A DNA stretch of 64,000 nt from Anaerolineales bacterium (GTDB lineage: Bacteria > Chloroflexota > Anaerolineae > Anaerolineales > Villigracilaceae): positions 62,001 through 126,000 of the forward strand of contig JADGEO010000002.1 in the NCBI GenBank assembly GCA_016744335.1, written 5' to 3'. Within the stretch, counting starts at the first letter, position 1, and each line of letters starts with the position of its first letter. The notes under the pieces were generated by a model that saw only the letters and a program-made list of their open reading frames with translations, searched no databases and was not told where the DNA came from. A program made the translations under genes and the position numbers. This document shows, one piece after another, positions 16,044 through 24,071 of the stretch.

Positions 16044-17660
16044 TTAGCCATCTTTTCTCATAAATACAATATCTCCATCAAATATCGTCATCTTCACCTG
16101 CGTTTTCCCAATCTCTAACGGGGGAATTTCAAAAATATCATCTTCTAGCACCACCAAATCAGCCACCTTGCCGGGGGTGAGACTGCCTTGTGCGTTTTCT
16201 GTTCCTGCCACGATTGCCGCGCCCATAGTGTAGCCGTAAACGGCTTCTGCTACAGTTAATCGTTGCGATGGATACCACCCCTCTGCGGGGGTGCCATCAT
16301 CACGTTGACGCGTCACTGCCGCTTGAATGCCCAAATATGGATTTGGCGAAACTACGGGGCAATCTGAGCCGAGAGCGAGTATCGTTCCCGCGTCTAAGAG
16401 ATCACGGAAAGCGTAGGTGTAACGCGCCCTTTTACCAAGGGCGATATTGACCATATCCATATCTTCAGTTAAGTGCAAAGGTTGAACGGAGGCAACCAAG
16501 TTGAAACGCGAGAGACGCGTCAAATCTTCGGGGGTGCTATGCTGTACATGCTCAATCCGATGTTTGGGGCGGGCATCCCGCTCACCGTCATCTTCATCCA
16601 AAACTTCTTCATAAACATCAAGTAATTCACGCACTGCACGCGTGCCAATAGCGTGAATTGCTGTTGTAATCCCCACTTTTTCAGCGATGGCAATTTTCTC
16701 TGCTATTTCGGGCATGGGGGTGAGGGGCATTCCAGCATGGTCTGTATCTTCAAAATTTTTGAGCATCCACGCTGTGCGTGGACCAAGCGCGCCATCGGCA
16801 AAAAGTTTGATGCCGCCAATGCGCAGAAAATCATCGCCAAAGCCGCTCATAATGCCCGTTTGTGCCGCCTGCTCTACAAATTCGCCAGGGAGCATGACCA
16901 GTGAGCGCAATTTGAGCAGATTTTTTGCCCGAAGTCGCTGAAATGCGCGCAAAGCCAGCGTACCGCCCTCGCCACCCATAATACGAAAATCGTGCACGCC
17001 CGTAATACCGAGTTTATGAAGATCTTTCATGGATTTTTGCATTGCTAAATCAGTTTCAGTCTCGGTGGTTGTGGGCATGACGGCACGCACTAAATTGATG
17101 GCTAATTCATTCATCAAACCATTTGGTTCTCCATTTTTATCTCGCTGAATAACACCCATTTGGGGGTCAGGAGTCTTTTCATCTATGCCCGCCTGTACCA
17201 ATGCCGCCGAATTTACCAACGCCAAATGTAAATCTTTGCGCCATAAAATAACGGGGTTTTCTGGTGAAATCTCATCTAAATCGATTTTTGTGGGCGTAAT
17301 TGGCTCATCCCAACTATCTTGATTCCAGCCCTGACCAATAATCCATGCACCCGTTTTTGCATTTTCTGCGGCATCTTCTACGCGTGCCTGTAACTGTGCC
17401 AAAGATTTCGTATCGTCAAGCATGACCACTTTCGAAAGCAACGCCCACTCGTAAAAATGGATGTGTGAGTCGGTCAGTCCCGGCAATACGCGCCGCCCAC
17501 CTAAATCTTTTTTTTCTGTTTTCGCTTGGGCGAGTGCCAGCATTTCGGCATCACTGCCCACCGCTAAAATTCGCCCATCTCGCAAGGCGATTGCGGTGGC
17601 ATTTGGATATTTCTCATCTTGCGTATGCAATTTTCCGTTATATAAAATCAAACTAGGCAC
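16044..17660 (-). CDS. Metal-dependent amidohydrolase, YtcJ family
   Basis: A 538-residue amidohydrolase. It has the N-terminal beta-domain (LILYNGKLHTQD), the metal ligands LTDSHIHFYEWA, a later HAIGTRAVRELLD histidine, HRIEHVQHSTPEDLTR, and the C-terminal catalytic aspartate in LALGSDCPVVSPNPYLGIQAAV. This is the YtcJ/LAF3-like group, often with N-substituted formamide or unknown substrates. The start is GTG with AGGAG 5 nt upstream. It lies 64 bp downstream of mutY on the same strand, separated by a palindromic repeat. Confidence 0.87.
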   Translation of the reverse strand: MPSLILYNGKLHTQDEKYPNATAIALRDGRILAVGSDAEMLALAQAKTEKKDLGGRRVLPGLTDSHIHFYEWALLSKVVMLDDTKSLAQLQARVEDAAENAKTGAWIIGQGWNQDSWDEPITPTKIDLDEISPENPVILWRKDLHLALVNSAALVQAGIDEKTPDPQMGVIQRDKNGEPNGLMNELAINLVRAVMPTTTETETDLAMQKSMKDLHKLGITGVHDFRIMGGEGGTLALRAFQRLRAKNLLKLRSLVMLPGEFVEQAAQTGIMSGFGDDFLRIGGIKLFADGALGPRTAWMLKNFEDTDHAGMPLTPMPEIAEKIAIAEKVGITTAIHAIGTRAVRELLDVYEEVLDEDDGERDARPKHRIEHVQHSTPEDLTRLSRFNLVASVQPLHLTEDMDMVNIALGKRARYTYAFRDLLDAGTILALGSDCPVVSPNPYLGIQAAVTRQRDDGTPAEGWYPSQRLTVAEAVYGYTMGAAIVAGTENAQGSLTPGKVADLVVLEDDIFEIPPLEIGKTQVKMTIFDGDIVFMRKDG

Positions 17661-17670
17661 AGTATCTCCT

Positions 17671-17735
17671 TTGAACCGCCAAGACGCGAAGAAAAGCTTT
17701 TTGAATTTCCGCGTTCTTCGCGGCTTAGCGGTTTA
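17671..17735. repeat. Palindromic REP-like sequence between amidohydrolase and mutY
   Basis: The sequence ttgaaccgccaagacgcgaa and the downstream ttcttcgcggcttagcggttt form a long imperfect inverted repeat. The half site accgccaagacgc is a common intergenic filler seen in many unrelated genomes. It overlaps the last few codons of mutY. Confidence 0.55.
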
Positions 17736-18765
17736 TTTTTTTGGCTATTTCACGGTCAACTTTTCCCATTGGGTAGTCGTTTAAATCTTTTAAATTCACC
17801 CAACGCATATTTTCTTGGATGACTGATTTTAGCATCGTGCAGGCGTACGCGTGTTCCGTTATTTTGAAGTGGGTATAAGCGTGATCAATAATGCAAAGTG
17901 CTTCACCCGCGTGAATTTGAACTTGATACCCCGCTCGAATCACATCTACCAGTCCCAAAACGGGATTGCCCCCATCTACGCGCCCATTGGGGAACTCCCA
18001 CATCCCGCCCAATAAACCATCTACAGGGCGTTGGGCAAGCAAAACTTTTCCGTCTTCAACTATCACCGCCGCTGAATGGACGTGATGCGGCACTTTTTTC
18101 TTTCTCTTACGTACTGGGCGCATTGCTTGATTGCCAAGTTTATAAGATTTACAAAATTCAATAACGGGGCATTCTTCACATTTTGGCGAGCGTGGTGTGC
18201 AAATGGTCGCACCCAAATCCATTAGGGCTTGGTTATAATCGCCCGCTTTTCCCTTAGGGAGATTTTCATCGGCAATAGCCCAGAATATCTTTTCAGCTTG
18301 GCTTGTTCCTAAAACCGCGTCAATATCAAAAAGCCGTGCATAAACTCGGCGGATATTGCCATCTAACGCGGCGGCATCATGCCCAAATGCCATTGATGAA
18401 ATCGCCGCTGAGGTATAGCGTCCGATGCCAGGTAACTTGATTAATTCTTGGGCCTTTTCAGGCAATTTCCCCCCATATTCTTGCGTCACTATTCTTGCTG
18501 TTTTATGTAAATTTCGGGCGCGGCTGTAATAGCCAAGTCCCTCCCACAGATTAAGTACATCTTGCTCATCGGCAGAGGCTAATTTTTCAATTGTGGGGAA
18601 TTTTGCCATCCAGCATTCAAAATAAGCGATAACCGTATCCACACGAGTTTGTTGGAGCATAATTTCAGAAATCCACACCGCGTAAGGGTCAGGATGATCG
18701 CGCCATGGGAGGTCGCGTTTCTTTTGATGATACCAGTGGAGGATGTTTTGATGGAATTGGGGCAT
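17725..18765 (-). CDS. mutY: A/G-specific adenine DNA glycosylase MutY
   Basis: A 346-residue base-excision repair enzyme that removes adenine opposite 8-oxoguanine. It shows VWISEIMLQQTRVDTV (catalytic Glu near 33), the helix-hairpin-helix LPGIGRYTSAAI, ALDGNIRRVYARL with the conserved Asp, and the 4Fe-4S loop CTPRSPKCEECPVIEFC (C-x6-C-x2-C-x5-C). A NUDIX-like C-terminal domain (AAVIVEDGKVLLAQRPVDGLLGGMWEFPNG) for recognising the 8-oxoG strand follows. Length is normal. There is no clear Shine-Dalgarno before the ATG. Confidence 0.93.
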   Translation of the reverse strand: MPQFHQNILHWYHQKKRDLPWRDHPDPYAVWISEIMLQQTRVDTVIAYFECWMAKFPTIEKLASADEQDVLNLWEGLGYYSRARNLHKTARIVTQEYGGKLPEKAQELIKLPGIGRYTSAAISSMAFGHDAAALDGNIRRVYARLFDIDAVLGTSQAEKIFWAIADENLPKGKAGDYNQALMDLGATICTPRSPKCEECPVIEFCKSYKLGNQAMRPVRKRKKKVPHHVHSAAVIVEDGKVLLAQRPVDGLLGGMWEFPNGRVDGGNPVLGLVDVIRAGYQVQIHAGEALCIIDHAYTHFKITEHAYACTMLKSVIQENMRWVNLKDLNDYPMGKVDREIAKKINR

Positions 18766-19067
18766 TTTTATTTCACAGAGTAGGTGGATAACAGTTTAAT
18801 AACAACAGCCGCCCTCGGCGGCAGGATCCTTCTATTTCTCAAAATAAAGAAATTTCAAGGGTAATGGTAAATTTTGCCTGATATGAAAACATGTGTTTCG
18901 CACTTTTCCCCCTTCTCTTCAACAGGTTCAGGACACCGCCTAGCCTTCCCCGAAGGGGGAAGGGACATGTCTCTCACAGAGACACATTCTCCCCCTTCGG
19001 GGGAGATGTCCGAAGGACAGAGGGGGCAAGCGTCAGTCAATTTTAGCCACTACCAAATAATCCCAAA
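18766..19067. repeat. Intergenic region with nested palindromic repeats
   Basis: About 300 bp without a gene between the mutY start and the lpd end. It holds gccgccctcggcggc (also found inside the MITE-like element), ttccccgaagggggaa, and ctcccccttcgggggag followed by gtccgaaggac. These are REP-like hairpins with no clear T-run. The short minus-strand ORF here is only palindrome sequence. Confidence 0.55.
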
Positions 19068-20477
19068 CTACATGTGAATCGCCATTCCCTCCGCGGCATG
19101 AGCAACTTCCATCAGGGTTTCACTCAAAGTTGGGTGTGCGTGGACGTTTTGTGAAATCTCGGCAGGCGTGAGTTGTGCCATTTGCGCCAACGTCAATTCG
19201 GGCAAAAGCTCGGTCACTTCAGGACCAATTAAATGCGCCCCTAAAATCTCATCTGTTTCTTCATTCAAAACCAATTTTACCCAGCCGGCATATTCGCCCA
19301 ATCCAAGCGCCTTCCCATTTGCCTGAAAAGGAAATTTAACCACCTTTACCGCTCCATTATTTTTTGCCCTTTGGCGCGCCTGCGCTTCTGTCGCACCAAA
19401 AGATGCCACCTGCGGCTGGCAATAAGTCGCCCGCGGCATCATCTCATAATTCAACACCTGCGTCTCTTTTCCCACAATCGCTTCTACTGCCACAATCCCC
19501 ATCGCCGAGCCAACGTGCGCCAGCATCAACTTACCAGTCACATCGCCAATTGCCGAAATGCCAGCGATATTTGTTTCCATTTTTTCGTTGACTTGGATAA
19601 ACCCCTGCGAATTTGTATCAATGCCAACTTCTTCTAAACCGATATTTTGGGAATTGGGACGGAAGCCGATCGCGACCAAAGCTTGCTCGGCTTCGATAAT
19701 CTTTTCCTCATCGTCAACAGAGACGCGTACTCTCACCCCCCCATCTTCAACATCTTCTATTTCTTCAACTTTATGCCCTATGAGCATCTTAATTTTGCGT
19801 TTCTTGAAAGCTTTAGCCAATTCTGCCGAAACTTCCTCATCTTCCATCGGGACAATGCGCGGGAGCATCTCAACGATGGTTACATCCACACCGTAAGAAT
19901 TCCAAATGGTGGCAAATTCTACACCAATCGCACCAGAGCCAATAATCACAACCGATTTTGGCAACTTCTCCTGTGTTATTGCCTCGCGATAACTGAGCAC
20001 TTTCTGCTCATCAACCGCCCACACGCTGGGGAGCATCGCGCTCGCGCCGGTCGCGATTAAGATGTTGGGGGCAGATAAAGAGCTAAGAGAGCCATCCGCC
20101 GCTCGAAGCTGAACGGTATTTTTGTCCAATAATTTTGCTTCAGCCTCGTGTACATCAATCCCATTTTTCTTCATCAAAAAACCGATGCCCTTCACCAATC
20201 GATTTGAAACTTTTCGAGAGCGTTTAACGGCTACGCCGTAATCTAAATTGAGATTGTCGAAAGAAAAGCCCAATTCTCTGCCACGTTTCAAAAGAGTGTG
20301 TGCCACATCTGCGTTTTTGAGCAAAGATTTGGAGGGGATACAGCCCACATTCAAACAGACCCCGCCTAACCATTCTTTATCAATAATGGCAGTTTTTAGC
20401 CCCAACTGCGAGGCACGAATTGCGGCAACATAGCCACCAGGACCTGCGCCGATAATAATCAAATCATAGTTGTTCAT
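19068..20477 (-). CDS. lpdA: Dihydrolipoyl dehydrogenase (E3)
   Basis: A 469-residue flavoprotein of the pyridine-nucleotide disulfide reductase class I. It has the FAD site DLIIIGAGPGGYVAAIRASQ, the redox-active pair in GGVCLNVGCIPSKSLL, the NAD site VIIGSGAIGVEFATIW, a second FAD motif AIGDVTGKLMLAHVGS, and the C-terminal HAHPTLSE with the active-site base His-Glu partner. It reoxidises dihydrolipoamide of 2-oxoacid dehydrogenases or the glycine cleavage system. The ATG at 20477 has AAGGAG upstream; the 30 extra residues in the track are upstream sequence. No E1/E2 genes lie nearby. Confidence 0.93.
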   Translation of the reverse strand: MNNYDLIIIGAGPGGYVAAIRASQLGLKTAIIDKEWLGGVCLNVGCIPSKSLLKNADVAHTLLKRGRELGFSFDNLNLDYGVAVKRSRKVSNRLVKGIGFLMKKNGIDVHEAEAKLLDKNTVQLRAADGSLSSLSAPNILIATGASAMLPSVWAVDEQKVLSYREAITQEKLPKSVVIIGSGAIGVEFATIWNSYGVDVTIVEMLPRIVPMEDEEVSAELAKAFKKRKIKMLIGHKVEEIEDVEDGGVRVRVSVDDEEKIIEAEQALVAIGFRPNSQNIGLEEVGIDTNSQGFIQVNEKMETNIAGISAIGDVTGKLMLAHVGSAMGIVAVEAIVGKETQVLNYEMMPRATYCQPQVASFGATEAQARQRAKNNGAVKVVKFPFQANGKALGLGEYAGWVKLVLNEETDEILGAHLIGPEVTELLPELTLAQMAQLTPAEISQNVHAHPTLSETLMEVAHAAEGMAIHM

Positions 20478-20610
20478 AAAAACTCCTTTTTTACAAATTC
20501 TGCCGAAGAAGAGCCCATTCCATAGGTTCGTCTTCGCGTCTGAGATTGTTCTATTATAAAGCAACATTGCCTTTCATACGAAAGTACCATACCAATTTTC
20601 AGATTACCTC

Positions 20611-20639
20611 TTGACTTTTTAGAACAACTGTTCTATATT
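20611..20639 (+). promoter_or_regulatory. Strong promoter with a LexA/DinR-like operator in the spacer
   Basis: TTGACT (20611-20616) and TATATT (20634-20639) are separated by exactly 17 bp. The spacer and first base of the -10 contain agaacaactgttct (20621-20634), a perfect palindrome around GAAC-N4-GTTC, which is the core of the Firmicute-type LexA (DinR) box. It points toward the membrane-protein gene at 20837 with a leader of about 190 nt. Binding by LexA is inferred from sequence only. Confidence 0.6.
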
Positions 20640-20836
20640 CTCTTTACCGAACATTCCTACTTTTATAACCGCTCACTCCCATCAACACCGAGCCTACAAA
20701 AACGACCTATATATGATGAGTTAGAACGCAAGCTCAACTCTTCTCGAAATCAACGTACAAGGCTTTTGTAGATCGATGGGGCTGAACAGTTACCCTTTTT
20801 CTACATGGTGTTTCAAACCAACTTAAGGAGGTTGCC
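20640..20836 (+). other. Long leader upstream of the membrane-protein gene
   Basis: About 190 nt between the predicted transcription start and the ATG. No riboswitch class was recognised. A small inverted repeat (ctacaaaa at 20692-20699 / ttttgtag at 20764-20771) is visible. The 156-residue minus ORF that covers part of it is a shadow of the next gene. Confidence 0.35.
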
Positions 20837-21562
20837 ATGAATAAAGCTTCTGTCCGTCCCTTTTCATCTTTTTCAAAAACCAGTCTACAACGAGGGCAAA
20901 TTTTTGGTTTTATTTTGCTTGGTGCCTTGCTTGCCTTTGAGGTTTTCAATTTTGGTTCAACAAGTTTTGCCCTGCAAGACTTATTAGGCGACCTACGCTT
21001 TCTCGGTGTACGCTGGGCAACTATTTTAGCCCTAGCTTTTTGTGGCATCGATTTTGCCGGTATCGCCCGTCTCTTTACGCCCGAACAGGGACGTGAAGAA
21101 CCTGCCGAAGTTTGGTATCTCTTCGGGGCATGGCTCCTTGCCGCCGCCATGAATGCAATGCTAACCTGGTGGGGGGTCTCGGTTGCGATGGTAAATAACC
21201 CCACTGTTCACAGTTCTATTTTATCTCAAGAGACATTGACCAAAGCCGTGCCCATTTTTGTTGCATTCATGGTTTGGATAACACGTGTCTTGATTATTGG
21301 CGCATTCTCTATTGCTGGCGATCGTATTTTCAGCATGGCAGACCAACCTAGTATGAGAAAAAGCTATACCAAAAGCAAACCACGCCCAAAAGCCTATAAG
21401 AAGCCCACCCCTACGCCGCAAACTTTTAGACCTGCGCCCAAACAACAAAGTGCGTATTCTGCATCTCAAACAAAGCGTTCAGAATCGAGTAATGAGCCAA
21501 CGTATCACCCTGTTGGAGCAACTGCTCAAACCCAAAACAGCAATCAGCCCCCGTGGAGGTAA
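20837..21562 (+). CDS. Membrane protein of unknown function with a disordered C-terminal tail
   Basis: I do not recognise this 241-residue protein. It has about four membrane helices (near 22-42, 56-75, 95-118 and 138-160), then a hydrophilic tail of roughly 75 residues rich in Lys, Pro, Gln, Ser and Thr (KSKPRPKAYKKPTPTPQTF) that is probably disordered and cytoplasmic. Start ATG has a strong AAGGAGG. It is alone between the LexA-like promoter and a perfect 23-bp hairpin. If the operator is genuine, it is a candidate damage-induced membrane protein, such as a division inhibitor or toxin-like factor; that is speculation. Confidence 0.75.
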   Translation: MNKASVRPFSSFSKTSLQRGQIFGFILLGALLAFEVFNFGSTSFALQDLLGDLRFLGVRWATILALAFCGIDFAGIARLFTPEQGREEPAEVWYLFGAWLLAAAMNAMLTWWGVSVAMVNNPTVHSSILSQETLTKAVPIFVAFMVWITRVLIIGAFSIAGDRIFSMADQPSMRKSYTKSKPRPKAYKKPTPTPQTFRPAPKQQSAYSASQTKRSESSNEPTYHPVGATAQTQNSNQPPWR

Positions 21563-21600
21563 AGATAAGAAAAAAATCTTTTCGTCTAAATAATTTCATC

Positions 21601-21648
21601 CAAATAAAAAACAGGATTCTCATTGATGAGAATCCTGTTTTTTATTTG
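21601..21648. terminator. Perfect 23-bp hairpin terminator
   Basis: caaataaaaaacaggattct... forms a perfect 23-bp inverted repeat with a 2-nt loop and ends in TTTTTTATTTG. It terminates the membrane-protein gene and could serve the other strand as well. Confidence 0.85.
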
Positions 21649-21654
21649 GTCACA

Positions 21655-21735
21655 GCCCTCGAAAAACGGAAGTCGGGAGACTTCAGACTCCGCTTTAAGC
21701 TCGGGCTCAACGTCTCCAGACGTTGGATTTTTGAC
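21655..21735. repeat. REP-like cluster of small palindromes
   Basis: Contains gaagtcgggagacttc and aacgtctccagacgtt as short hairpins. Similar pieces (gtctccagac; cgactaaagtcg) occur at 40336-40370 and 41885-41960. No gene or terminator signature. Confidence 0.5.
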
Positions 21736-21763
21736 TAATTACCTACTTTTTATTTGGAAATAA

Positions 21764-21802
21764 GAGAAGAACCCGTTCCCTTCAAGGGAACGGGTTCTTC
21801 TC
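21764..21802. terminator. Terminator hairpin of the repeated GAACCCGTTCCCTT family
   Basis: A 19-bp palindrome (gagaagaacccgttccctt and its complement) lies between two convergent genes, 24 bp after the stop of the minus-strand GNAT gene. The same core recurs at 22756, 29381, 31175 and 37544. Confidence 0.8.
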
Positions 21803-21826
21803 TCATTTTACGGGGTGATGAGAAAA

Positions 21827-22702
21827 TCACCCAATTGTACTTTCGCCATCTGTTAAAACATAAAAGCTACGTGGTGTTTTTTCACTGCGGTCGTAGATGA
21901 AGTCGGTGACGATATAGCCTGCTTTGAAGCTCTCTTCAAAGACTTCGCGCGTGAAGAATCTCCAATCTTGGGCTAACGAAAGGTTTTCGTTGCGTAATAT
22001 TTGATAATCGGAGGGGATTTGGAGGAGGAGTATCTTTTTTTCGGGGCGGGAGAATGCTCGAGGTGGAAGAAGTAAGCCTGAATTCACGTCTGTTTCGGGG
22101 GTGTAGAGGGCTTGCGCATCTGCTTTTTGGTAATTGTCCAACCCTAAGGCGACCCGATTCTCTACATCCAATAAATGCTGGGTTGTGCGGCGGGTGTTGA
22201 GCCACCAATCCACCTGAAAGCGGTCGGAGGCGATGCCTGCGTTGAGTCCATCTACCATATCACCGTACTCTTCGCGTTTATAAGTATTGCAAACCGCACC
22301 AAGACGGGCGATGTTGAGATAGGCGTTGCGGCTGAGGAGAGGGTCGAATGTCCAGGTGATGTGATCTAGACCTTGTTGGCGCACCATTTGCCATTGTGCT
22401 TTTTTGAGGGCAAAACCAATGTCTTTGCCACGGTGTGTGGGGAGAACGCCCATTTGATGCGAACAATGTTTTGCTTCTAGTCCCTGCGATGTTTTACTAA
22501 GCCCAGGAAAACCATAAGCAAATCCGATCATTTTTTCATCTTCGTAGGCACCAAGGGCGATACCTCCATTATGAATAATGGTGACCAAAATATGATAGGG
22601 AACAATATCTCCTGCACCACCACCCCAAATTTCAGCAATGAGATCTTCGATGGTGTACATTTCTTCAACTTTTTCGAGGAGACGGATTTGGTAAGGAGGC
22701 AT
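21827..22702 (-). CDS. GNAT-superfamily acetyltransferase, COG3375 type
   Basis: A 291-residue protein. The N-terminal half has the GNAT pattern: IALGAYEDEKMIGFAYGFPG, then HSHQ-like KHCSHQMGVLPTHRGKDIGFALKKAQ with the acetyl-CoA loop HRGKDIGF, and ITWTFDPLLSRNAYLNIARLGAVCNTYKREEYG. This extended central block is typical of the COG3375 predicted acetyltransferases, for which no general substrate is known. The C-terminal 110 residues resemble the second lobe of that family. ATG has AGGT 8 nt upstream. It is monocistronic, closed by the hairpin at 21764. Confidence 0.82.
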   Translation of the reverse strand: MPPYQIRLLEKVEEMYTIEDLIAEIWGGGAGDIVPYHILVTIIHNGGIALGAYEDEKMIGFAYGFPGLSKTSQGLEAKHCSHQMGVLPTHRGKDIGFALKKAQWQMVRQQGLDHITWTFDPLLSRNAYLNIARLGAVCNTYKREEYGDMVDGLNAGIASDRFQVDWWLNTRRTTQHLLDVENRVALGLDNYQKADAQALYTPETDVNSGLLLPPRAFSRPEKKILLLQIPSDYQILRNENLSLAQDWRFFTREVFEESFKAGYIVTDFIYDRSEKTPRSFYVLTDGESTIG

Positions 22703-22755
22703 TTTTTACCTGTTTTTCAAATAAATATTATTTCCAATAAAATCTTATCCATCAG

Positions 22756-22790
22756 AAGAACCCGTTCCCTTGAAAGGAACGGGTTCTTTT
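22756..22790. terminator. Hairpin of the GAACCCGTTCCCTT family upstream of the GNAT gene
   Basis: aagaacccgttcc pairs with ggaacgggttctt across a 7-nt loop and is followed by TTTT. Located between the start of the GNAT gene and the terminator of ino1. It may be a backup terminator for ino1 on the minus strand. Confidence 0.65.
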
Positions 22791-22820
22791 GACTAATTCT
22801 CAAATATATGAGCTATAGCG

Positions 22821-22851
22821 AAAAACGGACTTCACAAGGAAGTCCGTTTTT
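22821..22851. terminator. Terminator of the ino1 gene
   Basis: aaaaacggactt / aagtccgttttt with a 7-nt loop, 17 bp past the ino1 stop on the minus strand. T-runs on both strands. Confidence 0.82.
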
Positions 22852-22868
22852 TGTTTTTAGCGGGTTTT

Positions 22869-23951
22869 TTATTCTTCGCCTGCGATATAGGCTTCTGTCA
22901 TTTCTTTACAAACGCTGTCTCTAAATTGTTTAGGGGGCGTTTTGAAGAAATAAGAGGATGGCGCAATAATAGGACCAGACAAACCGCGGTCTAGTGCGAT
23001 TTTTGCACAGCGAACTGCATCTATCATCACACCTGCAGAGTTGGGGCTATCCCATACTTCGAGTTTCGCTTCTACGTTGAGGGGGACTTCTCCGAAGGTT
23101 GTGCCTTCCATACGAATATGGCACCATTTTCTATCACTCAACCACGGGACATGGTCACTAGGACCAACATGGACATTGCCTTCGCCAAGATCGTAAGGGA
23201 GCATGGAGGTAACCGCGCCTGTTTTCGATATTTTCTTCGACATAAGTCTCTCGCGCTCAAGCATGTTGAGGAAATCGGTGTTTCCGCCAAAATTAAGTTG
23301 ATAGGTGCGATCAAGCCGAACGCCACGATCGACAAATAATGTTGTTAACACGCGGTGTAAGATGGTTGCTCCCACCTGCGATTTGATATCGTCGCCCAAG
23401 ATTGGTAATCCTTTCTCACGGAAACGATTTGCCCAGTATTCTTCGGAGGCGATGAAAACGGGGATACCGTTTACGAAGGCGCATCCCGCTTCGAGGGCTT
23501 GCTCAACATACCATTTTGTTGCCATTTCTGAACCAACAGGAAGGAAGTTTAGCACAACATCAGTTTTTGTATCTTTGAGCATTTTCGCGATATCGGCGGT
23601 AGGACCGGGGGCAGGCTCAATGACTTCTTTTAGGTATTTGCCCAAGCCATCGTGCGTCATACCACGAATAACTGGCACGTCCATGTGGGGAACGTCTGCA
23701 AACTTATAGGTATTATTGGGGTCAGCGTAGATTGCTTCTGAGAGATCTTTGCCAACTTTAGTGACGTTGATATCTATACCAAAAGTAAACTCAATATCAC
23801 TAACGTGATATCCTGCCAGATTAACGTGCATCAAGCCCGGAACTGTTTCGTTTTCAGGGGTGTCTTTATAATGATGAACACCCTGCACCAACGATGAGGC
23901 GCAGTTACCTACACCAATAATTGCCACTCGTACTTTGTTCTTCTTACTCAT
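22869..23951 (-). CDS. ino1: Inositol-3-phosphate synthase
   Basis: A 360-residue enzyme of the bacterial (actinobacterial-type) length. It converts glucose 6-phosphate to myo-inositol 1/3-phosphate using NAD. Seen are the Rossmann start [65 protein letters not shown] (active-site Lys region), [11 protein letters not shown] and [21 protein letters not shown]. Start ATG has AAGGAG upstream. The gene is monocistronic. Inositol phosphate would feed phosphatidylinositol or compatible-solute (di-myo-inositol phosphate) synthesis, but neither route is encoded in the window. Confidence 0.95.
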   Translation of the reverse strand: MSKKNKVRVAIIGVGNCASSLVQGVHHYKDTPENETVPGLMHVNLAGYHVSDIEFTFGIDINVTKVGKDLSEAIYADPNNTYKFADVPHMDVPVIRGMTHDGLGKYLKEVIEPAPGPTADIAKMLKDTKTDVVLNFLPVGSEMATKWYVEQALEAGCAFVNGIPVFIASEEYWANRFREKGLPILGDDIKSQVGATILHRVLTTLFVDRGVRLDRTYQLNFGGNTDFLNMLERERLMSKKISKTGAVTSMLPYDLGEGNVHVGPSDHVPWLSDRKWCHIRMEGTTFGEVPLNVEAKLEVWDSPNSAGVMIDAVRCAKIALDRGLSGPIIAPSSYFFKTPPKQFRDSVCKEMTEAYIAGEE

Positions 23952-24045
23952 TCTTACTCCTTCTTACTTTGAATTGAATTATTTTTAGCCATACTCTTGT
24001 GTTTTGCCATATATTTGTGTAAAAGCTGTGTTCTAATAAAGGGAG

Positions 24046-24051
24046 TATAAT
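24046..24051 (+). promoter_or_regulatory. Candidate -10 box of the GAF kinase gene
   Basis: TATAAT lies 20 nt before the ATG at 24072, with an AGGAAA ribosome site in between. No -35 match is convincing. Confidence 0.45.
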
Positions 24052-24071
24052 TTATCAATAGGAAATTCTAA

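Noticed and set aside
20734-21204. Minus-strand ORF of 156 residues
   Set aside because: Mostly antisense to the membrane-protein gene, which has a strong AAGGAGG and clear helices.
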